From NCBI GenBank assembly GCA_964604565.1, contig CAZRZN010000187.1, positions 1-8,685 of the forward strand: DNA of 8,685 nt, read 5' to 3'. Position 1 is the first letter of the stretch. Each line of letters opens with the position of its first letter. Made by a program: the position numbers and the translations under genes. Under the pieces are notes generated by a model that ran no database searches, was not told where the DNA came from, and was given only the letters and a program-made list of their open reading frames with translations. This document shows positions 1 through 7,140 of the stretch, in pieces. This DNA is from CAZRZN01 sp964604565 (lineage in GTDB: Bacteria; Pseudomonadota; Alphaproteobacteria; Rhodobacterales; Rhodobacteraceae).

Positions 1-357
1 CTGAACCTGATCAAGAATGCCTCGGAGGCCGCCAATGCCAAGGAGGGCGGCACCATCCGCCTGCACACCTTCTACGAGCACAGTTTCCGTTTGCGGCGGG
101 CCGATGGCTCTGGCCAGACGCTGCCGCTGCAAGTGGAAATCATCGACGACGGTCCGGGCCTGCCGCCGGACATAAAGGGCGATATCTTCGACCCTTTCGT
201 TTCGGGCAGGGAAAACGGCACCGGGCTGGGCCTCGCGCTGGTCAGCAAGATCATATCCGACCACGGAGGCTGGATTTCGGTCGACAGCGTGCCCGGCCGG
301 ACCGTTTTCCGCATTTCGCTGCCGCGCGCGCCGGCAGCGCCAAAGGAGATCACGTAA
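1..357 (+). CDS. ntrB: NtrB nitrogen sensor histidine kinase, C-terminal fragment (5' end outside window)
   Basis: This is the last 118 residues of a histidine kinase; the N-terminal sensor part and the phospho-accepting His lie left of the window. The fragment is the ATP-binding (HATPase_c) domain: N-box NLIKNASEA at visible residues 2-10, G1 box DDGPGLP at 49-55, F-box FDPFVSG at 63-69, and G2 box GTGLGLALV at 73-81. NtrB is a cytosolic kinase/phosphatase that reads nitrogen status through PII (GlnB) and controls phosphorylation of NtrC. The name rests on the directly following ntrC. The TAA stop is followed with no gap by the ATG of ntrC, so translation is probably coupled. The reading frame is intact from base 1. 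Confidence 0.93.
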   Translation: MNLIKNASEAANAKEGGTIRLHTFYEHSFRLRRADGSGQTLPLQVEIIDDGPGLPPDIKGDIFDPFVSGRENGTGLGLALVSKIISDHGGWISVDSVPGRTVFRISLPRAPAAPKEIT

Positions 358-1728
358 ATGGATGGGACAGTTCTGGTCGCAGATGACGACCGCACGATCC
401 GCACGGTTCTGACACAGGCGCTTACGCGGGCGGGATGCAAGGTCCACGCCACGTCCAGTCTGACCACCTTGATGCGCTGGGTCAGCGAAGGCAAAGGCGA
501 CGTCGTGATTTCGGACGTGGTCATGCCGGATGGCAATGGGCTGGAAATGCTGCCAAAGATTGCCGAGGATCGCCCGGGGCTTCCGGTGATCGTGATCTCG
601 GCACAGAACACGATCATGACCGCCATTCAGGCCGCCGAAGCAGAGGCATACGACTACCTGCCCAAACCCTTCGATCTGCCCGACCTGATGAAACGGACCG
701 CGCGCGCGCTGGAAAACCGCAACCGCGCCCCGCGCCGCGAGGAGCCGGTGGTCGGAGCGGATGAGCCCGATGAACTGCCGCTGGTCGGAAAGACGCCCGC
801 CATGCAGGGGCTTTACCGCCTTGTGGCGCGCGTCATGAACACCGATCTGCCCGTGCTGATCACCGGGGAAAGCGGGACGGGAAAATCCCTGATTGCGCGG
901 GCCCTGCATGATTTCTCGGATCGACGGACGTTGCCCTTCGTGACGGTGACCGGATCCGATCTGGCGGATCTGGACGGGCCCGCGCGCGTTCTTGCGCGGG
1001 TCAAGGGCGGCACGCTCTTGATTGATGAGATCGCCGATATCTCGGACGAAATTCAGGCACGGATCGTGCGGATGATGGATGTTCCCGGCGACCATGTGCC
1101 CCGTTTCCTCGCCTCTTCGCAGCGCGATCCGCAGTCCCTGATCGAGGGCAGGGAGGTGCGGCAAGACCTTTTCTACCGGCTCGACGGGGCGGCGATCGCG
1201 GTTCCGTCCCTGCGCGAACGGGTCGAGGACATCCCGCTTCTTGCGGAACATTTCCTCAACCGTGCCGAGCGCGAGGGGGCCCCCAAACGCTGGCTGTCAG
1301 ACGGCGCGGCAGAGCTGTTTCGCGTGTATTCCTGGCCCGGCAACGTGCGCCAGCTGGAAAACGCGATACGCCGGCTGTCACTGACCAGCCGCGCCGAGGA
1401 AATCACCCGCAGCGAAGTCGAGGCGGTTCTGGGCAACCAGCCAGAAACCGGTCCGGTCCTGCGCGGCGGCGACAGCGACAAGCTGGGCGAAAGCGTGGGA
1501 CGGCATCTGCGACGCTACTTCGACCTTCACGGCGCCATGCTGCCGCCACCCGGTCTTTATGGGCGGATCTTGCGCGAGGTGGAGGCGCCGCTGCTGGAGA
1601 TCGCGCTGGAGGCGACAGGCGGAAATCAGGCCAAATGCGCCGATCTGCTGGGCATCAACCGCAATACTCTGCGCAAGAAGATCACGGATCTGGATATTCG
1701 CGTGACACGCCGCCGCAAATTGATGTAA
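358..1728 (+). CDS. ntrC: NtrC nitrogen response regulator, GAFTGA-less type
   Basis: This 456-residue DNA-binding regulator is phosphorylated by NtrB and activates nitrogen-limitation genes. The receiver domain (about 1-118) has acidic pocket D9-D11, acceptor D53 and K103. The AAA+ domain (about 140-365) has Walker A GESGTGKS at 170-177, Walker B GGTLLIDEI at 217-225, and an arginine-finger region around RQDLFYRLDG. A Fis-type helix-turn-helix ends the protein (about 410-450, around ATGGNQAKCADLLGINRNTL). The stretch between Walker A and B is about 17 residues shorter than in enteric NtrC, and no ELFGHEKGAFTGA-like segment exists. Rhodobacter capsulatus NtrC is known to lack this loop and to activate sigma70 RNA polymerase; I infer the same here. 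The start is supported by an AAGGAG ribosome site at 343-348, nine bases upstream, and by abutting the ntrB stop. Confidence 0.96.
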   Translation: MDGTVLVADDDRTIRTVLTQALTRAGCKVHATSSLTTLMRWVSEGKGDVVISDVVMPDGNGLEMLPKIAEDRPGLPVIVISAQNTIMTAIQAAEAEAYDYLPKPFDLPDLMKRTARALENRNRAPRREEPVVGADEPDELPLVGKTPAMQGLYRLVARVMNTDLPVLITGESGTGKSLIARALHDFSDRRTLPFVTVTGSDLADLDGPARVLARVKGGTLLIDEIADISDEIQARIVRMMDVPGDHVPRFLASSQRDPQSLIEGREVRQDLFYRLDGAAIAVPSLRERVEDIPLLAEHFLNRAEREGAPKRWLSDGAAELFRVYSWPGNVRQLENAIRRLSLTSRAEEITRSEVEAVLGNQPETGPVLRGGDSDKLGESVGRHLRRYFDLHGAMLPPPGLYGRILREVEAPLLEIALEATGGNQAKCADLLGINRNTLRKKITDLDIRVTRRRKLM

Positions 1729-1730
1729 AA

Positions 1731-1750
1731 GGGCCACATAACTGTGGCCC
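1731..1750. terminator. Perfect 8-bp hairpin directly after ntrC
   Basis: GGGCCACA (1731-1738) and TGTGGCCC (1743-1750) form a perfect stem with a TAAC loop, two bases after the ntrC stop codon. On the + strand no T-run follows, so it is not a textbook intrinsic terminator for ntrBC; it may act as a 3' stability hairpin or a weak attenuator. On the - strand the stem is followed by TTTT, which fits a terminator for antisense transcripts coming from ntrY. The direction is unresolved. Confidence 0.5.
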
Positions 1751-1838
1751 CGCCGCCTCGCAGTGGTGAGAAGGTCACTAGATACGGTGGTTTCTGCGCA
1801 TTGGGCATCCAATGGCAGATCTTTTGCGAGGGTTGGCT
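1751..1838 (+). promoter_or_regulatory. ntrC-ntrY spacer with two inverted repeats, probable ntrYX control region
   Basis: The spacer separates the ntrBC and ntrYX pairs. It holds GTGA-N5-TCAC (1766-1778) and a perfect 6-bp inverted repeat CATTGG-GCAT-CCAATG (1799-1814). I see no convincing -35/-10 pair. The hairpin upstream and the length of the spacer, compared with the zero-base ntrB-ntrC junction, suggest that ntrYX can be transcribed separately. Operator function of the repeats is inference only. Confidence 0.3.
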
Positions 1839-4115
1839 GTGGCCACGCGGGCACACAACATGTTCCGGTCTCCGACTTGGGCGCAGATCTTGCGTCTGCG
1901 TCGCACGCGGCTTTTTCAGAATGTCGTGGCGCTGGTGCTTGTGGCGCTCGGCCCGGTGCTTGCCTTTGCGACCTTTCTGGTTCTCGGCCCGCTGGACAGG
2001 GGTGCTTCATCTCTGAGCTTGCGGCTCGTCCTTCTGGCCGATCTTGTCTACGTTTTGCTGCTCGCGACGCTGGTGCTGGCGCGGGTTGCCCGCATGATTG
2101 CCGACCGCCGGGCACAATCGGCAGGATCCCGCCTCCATCTCCGTCTGACCGCGGCCTTCGCCATGATGGCGCTGCTGCCGACCGTCACGGTCGCGGTCTT
2201 TGCCGTGCTGACCATCAACATCGGGCTTGAGACATGGTTCTCGAGCCGGGTCCAGAATGTCGTGGGTGCCTCGCTTGCGGCGGCAGAGGCCTATGAGGCC
2301 GAAAGCCGCGCAGGGCTGGAACAGGACGCGCAGGCGTTGGCCAATTTTCTTGACGCCAACCGGCGGGCCAGTTTCGTCATGGACGATGGCGAATTGCGGC
2401 AGGTCCTGAGCCAGGGCCAGAGCCAGATTCAGCGCGGCCTCCGCGAGGCTTATGTCATCAACAGCGCCGCCGAGATCCGTGCGCGCGGGGAACGGTCCTA
2501 TCTGTTCGACTTCGAGCCACCCTCGGACGCGCAATTTCTGACAGCGGATGAGTCGGGGATCGCGGTGATCCCGGACTGGGACAACAATGAACTGCGCGCG
2601 CTGCTGCCGTTGGAGGCCTTTGCCGACCGCTATCTCTACATCAGTCGTGAGGTGGACGGGCAGATCCTGAACCTGCTGGACCAGACGCAGGAAACGGCGC
2701 GTTTTTACCAGCAACAGGAGACGGAGCGCGGGCGCCGCCTGTTCGATTTCGCTTTGCTCTACGTGGGATTTGCGATGCTGCTGATCCTTGCCGCCACTTG
2801 GGCGGGCCTCTGGTTTGCCGAACGCCTCAGCCGGCCGGTGGGGCGTCTGACGGGCGCGGCGCAGCGGGTCGGCACGGGCGATCTGGATGTGCAGGTGCCG
2901 GAGGAAGAGGGCGACGACGAGATTTCGATGCTCGGGCGGTATTTCAACCAGATGACCCGCCAGTTGAAGGGCCAGCGGGAAACCCTGCTGGAAAACACGC
3001 GTCAGATCGAACGGCGGCAACGGCTGTTCGATTCCGTCCTGTCCTCCGTGACATCCGGTGTTGTGGGGCTGGACGCCGAGGGCAAGGTGACCTTTGTCAA
3101 CCGCTCGGCAGAGCGTCTGCTGGACTGGCATGAAACCCACCGGTCCGTGCCATTGGGCGTCGCGGTGCCGGAATTCGGCGCGCTTCTGGACCGGCTGCGG
3201 TCAGAGGGTCTCGAAACCGCGCAGGAAGAGGTCAAGGTCAGCCGGGGCGGGCAGTTGGAAAACCTGCTGGTGCGGCTATCGGTCCGGCGGCGGCGCGATC
3301 GGTCGCTCGAAGGCTATGTTCTGGCCTTTGACGATGTGACCGATCTGGTCAGCGCCCAGCGGATGGCCGCCTGGGGGGATGTCGCGCGGCGCATCGCGCA
3401 TGAGATCAAGAACCCACTGACCCCGATCCAGTTGAGCGCGGAACGCATCCGGCGCAAGTTCGGCCGGCATCTGGAAACGGCTGATGCCGAAAAGTTGGAC
3501 GAGATGACCGAAGTCATCGTGCGCCAGACCACCAGCCTGCGGCGGATCGTGGATGAATTCTCCAAATTCGCGCGGATGCCAGAGCCGGATCGCAAGTCGG
3601 AGGATCTTGGCGATCTCTTGCGCGAGGCGGTCCTGTTGCAGGAGGCCGGGTTGCCCGCCGTCCGGTTCGTGACCGAGATTCCGGACGATCCGATGCCGGC
3701 CAATCTGGACGCCACCATGATCGGGCAGGCGCTGACCAACGTGATCAAGAACGCCGGAGAGGCCATCGAATCCTTGCAGGAAAAGGGTGCGCCGGACGGC
3801 CACAAACCGGAAATCCGGGTCTCTGCCACGGTCAGGGAGGGCCGCGCGGAAATCCTGATCATGGACAACGGGATCGGCCTGCCGGAAGACCGGGCGCGCC
3901 TTTTCGAACCCTATGTGACAACGCGGGACAAGGGCACGGGCCTCGGCCTGCCGATCGTCAAGAAGATCATAGAGGAGCATGGCGGGACGCTGACTCTTGA
4001 GGATGCGCCTGCCTTCGGTGACGACACGGCGCATCGGGGCGCGATGGCGGTCGTTCGGCTGCCATTGTCTCCTGCGGCACGGTCGCCGCGCCGGGAACTA
4101 TTGGAAGATGTTTGA
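1839..4115 (+). CDS. ntrY: NtrY membrane-bound sensor histidine kinase
   Basis: This is the inner-membrane sensor kinase partner of NtrX. Numbered from the GTG at 1839 it has 758 residues. Two hydrophobic helices lie at about 28-50 and 61-81 and a third at 104-128. A periplasmic segment (about 129-302) follows, then a fourth helix (303-326), HAMP (about 327-382) and a PAS domain (about 395-500). The HisKA motif is RIAHEIKNPLTP with phospho-acceptor H521. The HATPase has N-box NVIKNAGEAI from N634, G1 DNGIGLP from D676 and G2 GTGLGLPIV from 699. This layout matches alphaproteobacterial NtrY. I chose GTG 1839 because GAGGG (1828-1832) sits six bases upstream. In-frame ATGs at 1812 (767 residues) and 1860 (751) lack a good ribosome site, and 1812 lies in an inverted repeat. 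The signal it senses cannot be read from the sequence. Confidence 0.93.
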   Translation: MATRAHNMFRSPTWAQILRLRRTRLFQNVVALVLVALGPVLAFATFLVLGPLDRGASSLSLRLVLLADLVYVLLLATLVLARVARMIADRRAQSAGSRLHLRLTAAFAMMALLPTVTVAVFAVLTINIGLETWFSSRVQNVVGASLAAAEAYEAESRAGLEQDAQALANFLDANRRASFVMDDGELRQVLSQGQSQIQRGLREAYVINSAAEIRARGERSYLFDFEPPSDAQFLTADESGIAVIPDWDNNELRALLPLEAFADRYLYISREVDGQILNLLDQTQETARFYQQQETERGRRLFDFALLYVGFAMLLILAATWAGLWFAERLSRPVGRLTGAAQRVGTGDLDVQVPEEEGDDEISMLGRYFNQMTRQLKGQRETLLENTRQIERRQRLFDSVLSSVTSGVVGLDAEGKVTFVNRSAERLLDWHETHRSVPLGVAVPEFGALLDRLRSEGLETAQEEVKVSRGGQLENLLVRLSVRRRRDRSLEGYVLAFDDVTDLVSAQRMAAWGDVARRIAHEIKNPLTPIQLSAERIRRKFGRHLETADAEKLDEMTEVIVRQTTSLRRIVDEFSKFARMPEPDRKSEDLGDLLREAVLLQEAGLPAVRFVTEIPDDPMPANLDATMIGQALTNVIKNAGEAIESLQEKGAPDGHKPEIRVSATVREGRAEILIMDNGIGLPEDRARLFEPYVTTRDKGTGLGLPIVKKIIEEHGGTLTLEDAPAFGDDTAHRGAMAVVRLPLSPAARSPRRELLEDV

Positions 4116-4125
4116 GGACCAAGGA

Positions 4126-4143
4126 ATGAAAGGGCAGTTATGA
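4126..4143 (+). CDS. Possible 5-codon mini-cistron overlapping the ntrX start
   Basis: ATG AAA GGG CAG TTA TGA encodes MKGQL and ends in an ATGA overlap with the ntrX start (ntrX ATG at 4140-4142, mini-ORF stop at 4141-4143). TGAGGA at 4113-4118 lies seven bases before its ATG, a plausible ribosome site that includes the ntrY stop. It could pass ribosomes from ntrY to ntrX. Chance is a real alternative, because AAAGGG inside it also serves as the ntrX ribosome site. Confidence 0.2.
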   Translation: MKGQL

Positions 4144-5555
4144 GCGATATACTGATCGTCGACGACGAACGCGATATCCGGGAATTGATCGGTGACATTC
4201 TGGAAGACGAGGGATTCGCCACACGTCTGGCCGCCAACAGTCAGGAAGCGATGACCGAAATCAACGCCGAACCACCGGCCCTGCTGATCCTCGACATCTG
4301 GCTGAAGGACAGCAAGATGGACGGGATCGACATTCTGAAAACGGTCAAGCGCGACAATCCCGACATTCCCGTGGTCATCATCTCCGGTCATGGCAATATC
4401 GAGATCGCGGTGGCCGCGATCAAGCAGGGCGCCTATGACTTCATCGAGAAACCCTTCAACATCGACCAGTTGCTGGTGGTGATCCGGCGCGCGATGGAGA
4501 CATCCATGCTGCGGCGCGAGAACCATCAGTTGAAGCGGGGCGAGGTCAAGGCGTCGGAAATGGTCGGCGATTCCGCCGCCTATCGCACGCTGTTGGGCCA
4601 ACTGGACAAGGTGACCAAATCGAACGGCCGGGTCATGCTGACCGGCCCCGCAGGCAGCGGCAAGGAAGTGGCGGCCCGCTACATCCATGCGCAGTCGGGC
4701 CGGTCGAAGGCCCCCTTTGTCACCGTGAACTGCGCCGGCGTCGAGCCGGAGATGATGGAGGCCATGCTCTTTGGTCGCGAAACCTCCAAGCGGGGGGTGG
4801 AACCGGGCCTGCTGGAACAGGCGCATGGCGGGGTGGTCTATTTCGACGAAGTCGCCGACATGCCCATCGGCACCCAGTCCAAGATCCTGCGTGTTCTGGT
4901 GGATCAGCAATTCACCCGCGTCGGCGGAAACGACAAGGTCCGCGTCGATCTGCGCGTGATCTCCTCCACCAACCGCGACTTGCAGAGCGAGATCGCCGCA
5001 GGACGCCTGCGCGAGGAACTGTATCACCGGTTGAATGTCGTTCCGATCGCCGTGCCATCGCTGGCAGAACGCCGCGAGGACATCCCGGTTCTGGCCGCCC
5101 ATTTCATCGACCAGTGCCACAGGGCACAGGGATTGCATGCCCGGGAACTGACCGAAGAGGCGATTGCCCTGATGCAGACCATGACCTGGCCGGGGAATGT
5201 GCGCCAACTCAAGAACCTCGTGGAACGGGTTCTGATCCTCGGGGATGGCACTGGCCCCATCGAGGCGCGCGAACTGCCGCAGGAAACCGTGGCGGGCGAG
5301 GAGTCCGAGGGCCGCGTGGTGCTGTCCGGAACGCTGGCAACACTGCCGCTGCGCGATGCGCGCGAGGCGTTCGAGCGCGAATACCTGCTGACGCAGATCA
5401 ACCGCTTCGGCGGCAATATTTCGCGCACGGCCTCTTTCGTGGGGATGGAACGGTCAGCGCTGCACCGCAAGCTCAAATCTCTCGGAGTTGTGACCTCCGC
5501 GAAGGCCGGTGCGCGCGTTGCGCGGCTGGATGAGCATATGCCGGAGCTTTCCTGA
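4140..5555 (+). CDS. ntrX: NtrX response regulator, GAFTGA-less NtrC paralogue
   Basis: This 471-residue regulator is the cognate partner of NtrY. The receiver domain (about 1-120) has D8/D9, acceptor D52 and K104 (IEKPF). The AAA+ domain (about 140-365) has Walker A GPAGSGKE at 169-176, Walker B GGVVYFDEVAD at 230-240, sensor STNRDL and arginine-finger segment REELYHRLNV. A Fis-type helix-turn-helix closes the protein (around FGGNISRTASFVGMERSALH). Where sigma54 activators carry LFGHEKGAFTGA, this protein has LFGRETSKRGVEP, three or four residues shorter, so the sigma54 contact loop is gone. Brucella NtrX is likewise described as lacking it. A sigma70-linked or repressor role is inferred. 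The start has AAAGGG seven bases upstream and lies 24 bases after the ntrY stop, consistent with one transcript. Confidence 0.95.
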   Translation: MSDILIVDDERDIRELIGDILEDEGFATRLAANSQEAMTEINAEPPALLILDIWLKDSKMDGIDILKTVKRDNPDIPVVIISGHGNIEIAVAAIKQGAYDFIEKPFNIDQLLVVIRRAMETSMLRRENHQLKRGEVKASEMVGDSAAYRTLLGQLDKVTKSNGRVMLTGPAGSGKEVAARYIHAQSGRSKAPFVTVNCAGVEPEMMEAMLFGRETSKRGVEPGLLEQAHGGVVYFDEVADMPIGTQSKILRVLVDQQFTRVGGNDKVRVDLRVISSTNRDLQSEIAAGRLREELYHRLNVVPIAVPSLAERREDIPVLAAHFIDQCHRAQGLHARELTEEAIALMQTMTWPGNVRQLKNLVERVLILGDGTGPIEARELPQETVAGEESEGRVVLSGTLATLPLRDAREAFEREYLLTQINRFGGNISRTASFVGMERSALHRKLKSLGVVTSAKAGARVARLDEHMPELS

Positions 5556-5601
5556 CGGCCCGCGCTGTCCTATAAGATGAACCAACATTACACATACGGA
5601 G
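5551..5601 (+). promoter_or_regulatory. Possible promoter and ribosome site for the lipoprotein gene
   Basis: In the 46-base spacer after ntrX, TATAAG (5571-5576) is a good -10 match. The -35 candidate 17 bases upstream, TTTCCT (5548-5553), is poor. GGAG at 5598-5601 is nine bases before ATG 5611. The gene may have its own promoter or be read through from ntrYX. Confidence 0.35.
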
Positions 5602-5610
5602 ATGACGGGA

Positions 5611-6194
5611 ATGAAGATGACGCGACGGGCGGTCTTGTGCGGCGGGCTGCTGGCGGTGGCGGGATGCGGGGGCCAGGCACCTGAACCGGGCCTCATGTCG
5701 TCCAGAAGCTTCGCGGACACGGAGCCGACGCCCGAAGACAAGATCAGGGTGCTAGAACAGGCTCTGCTGAATCTTGGACCCAATGTTGACCCGGACGAGG
5801 CCGCCCGTGTGGCGCGCATCTCTGTCAGGGAGCCGCTTGTCTGGGCCAAGCGCTGGGGCGCCGTGGACTCGCCGACCGTTCACAACATGAAGGTGAACAC
5901 CGGGGTAAAGCCACGCGGTCTGTGCAAGGATTGGGCCGACGATCTTCAGGTCGCGCTCCAGCGCGAAAAGCTGAGAACGCTGCAACTGCACCGGGCCATC
6001 GCCAATTTCAACACCATCTGGATCGAACATTCCACCGTTATCATCTCGGCGCCGGGCGACCCGATGGAAGAGGGGATCGTCCTCGATCCATGGCGTAAGG
6101 GGCAGGGGCGGCTCTGGTTCGGGACCGTCAAGCAGGATCTCGAGGAATATGAATGGGTTCCGCGGGCAGAGGTCTTTGCGATGAAGGACGCACG
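5611..6194 (+). CDS. Lipoprotein with transglutaminase-like Cys-His-Asp triad, 3' end lost in gap
   Basis: I do not recognise a named gene. Visible are 194 codons, then the N block. The N-terminus MKMTRRAVLCGGLL leads to the lipobox VAGC with lipidated C19, so the mature protein is probably anchored in a membrane and faces the periplasm. C105 (in GLCKDWADDL), H140 (in WIEHSTVII) and D159 (in VLDPW) occur in the order and at the spacing typical of transglutaminase-like cysteine peptidases. A thiol hydrolase or transferase fold is therefore inferred, not proven. The substrate is unknown. ATG 5611 was preferred over 5602 because GGAG (5598-5601) gives proper spacing only for 5611; ATG 5617 would shorten it by two residues. 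Convergence with the YitT gene implies that the stop lies inside the gap. Confidence 0.75.
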
Positions 6195-6294
6195 NNNNNN
6201 NNNNNNNNNNNNNNNNNNNNNNNNNNNNNNNNNNNNNNNNNNNNNNNNNNNNNNNNNNNNNNNNNNNNNNNNNNNNNNNNNNNNNNNNNNNNNN
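6195..6294. other. Assembly gap, 100 N
   Basis: Exactly 100 undetermined bases join two contigs, the conventional placeholder for a gap of unknown size. The ends of two convergent genes, and presumably their terminators, are hidden here. The real distance, and even additional genes, cannot be excluded. Confidence 0.98.
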
Positions 6295-6872
6295 ACGATC
6301 AGGTTCAGGATCACCGCGCCCAGCAGCGACATCGCAACCATCGGCCAGTCGAACAGAAACAGGGCAATCACAAAGACGCATAGATCAAAGCCCAGCTGGA
6401 TGTTTCCCGCCGGAATGCCGCGCGTGTCCTGAAGCCAGAGTGCCACGATGCCGATTCCGCCCAAGGTCGCGCCATGACGGAACAGGACGATCAGCCCCAG
6501 TCCGGCAAGGACGCCGAACATCACCGCGCTGACCGCCGGATGCACGGTTTCAAGCCGCAGCAATTGCGGCATCAGCTCTGTCAGCGCGGACAGCAGCCCC
6601 ACGGCGGCGAAATTCTTGAAAGTGAACCGCCATCCCATCTGCCTTATCGCCAAAAGATAAAACGGCAGGTTCAGCACAAAGAACACCATGCCAAAGGACC
6701 ACCCCATCGCATAGCCGAGCACCAGCGCAAGCCCGGCAATCTGCCCGGTGATCAGCCCGCTTGCCTTCAGGAACAAGAGGGCCAGCGCCACGAGGCAGGT
6801 GCCCACCAAAAGCCCGATGGCATCCTCCCATAGGCTGTGGCGGTCGGCGGGAGGCAGGGAAAGCAGCGTCAT
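6295..6872 (-). CDS. YitT family (DUF161) integral membrane protein, C-terminus lost in gap
   Basis: 192 residues are visible from ATG 6872. The protein is almost entirely hydrophobic with about five to six membrane helices. The family-typical segment GLITGQIAGLALVL follows the first helix, then GWSFGMVFFVLNLPFY, GWRFTFKNFAAVGLLSALTEL, and LFRHGATLGGIGIVALWLQD. This matches the YitT/DUF161 family of inner-membrane proteins of uncertain transport function. The proteobacterial short form is about 200 residues without the C-terminal DUF2179 domain; only a few residues may be missing here, but the gap prevents proof. The ribosome site at 6872 is weak. An in-frame ATG at 6950 would add 26 polar residues before the conserved part and also lacks a good site. 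It is convergent to the lipoprotein gene. Confidence 0.88.
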
Positions 6873-6920
6873 GACGACACGCTTGGCGCTCCGCCATGCG
6901 AATTGCAAGGTTCCCGCCCC

Positions 6921-6945
6921 GGCCGGACATGACCCGGATCCGGCC
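6921..6945. repeat. 7-bp inverted repeat in the icd-YitT spacer
   Basis: GGCCGGA (6921-6927) and TCCGGCC (6939-6945) are exact inverted copies around 11 bases. It lies between the end of the icd-side ORF and the YitT start. No T-run follows on either strand, so a terminator call would be weak. Confidence 0.3.
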
Positions 6946-6972
6946 TGCATCCATTTTCAGCACAGGGGCGGC

Positions 6973-7125
6973 TCAGGGCCGCATCACGCAACGTCGGACC
7001 GAAAATCCGCTGGCTGGGTCGGCGACGCGCGCGCGCCCGACGCCTTTGGCCCCGAAGATCCCGCCGGGCAACACATCTGGTGGATTGCGCTGTCCTTCCG
7101 TGGTCCGTTTTAACGCAGAGGGCAC
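6973..7125 (-). CDS. Doubtful 50-codon ORF directly downstream of icd
   Basis: A GTG-initiated frame opens 15 bases after the icd stop, in the same frame as icd, with AGAGG only three bases before the GTG. Its end reads PGGIFGAKGVGRARVADPASGF and then SVRRCVMRP, and the third codon positions are mostly G or C. I recognise no family. It could be a small gene, the remnant of a decayed gene, or chance, since GC-rich DNA leaves several frames open here (another - frame and a + frame are also open). The remainder of the 268-base icd-YitT spacer shows only the 6921-6945 inverted repeat and a short CG run at 7026-7036. Confidence 0.2.
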   Translation of the reverse strand: MPSALKRTTEGQRNPPDVLPGGIFGAKGVGRARVADPASGFSVRRCVMRP

Positions 7126-7140
7126 GCGCCTCTGTCGGTG

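Noticed and set aside
2007..3140. 377-codon open frame on the - strand opposite ntrY
   Set aside because: It lies wholly antisense to conserved NtrY membrane, HAMP and PAS regions and its composition (Gln/Arg/His/Pro-rich) is typical of a shadow frame.
4098..5207. 369-codon open frame on the - strand opposite ntrX
   Set aside because: It is antisense to the conserved receiver and AAA+ domains, has His/Gln-rich low-specificity sequence, and no ribosome site or partner gene.
7026..7036. Alternating CG run of 11 bases
   Set aside because: Expected by chance in DNA of this base composition; too short to claim Z-DNA or a functional repeat.
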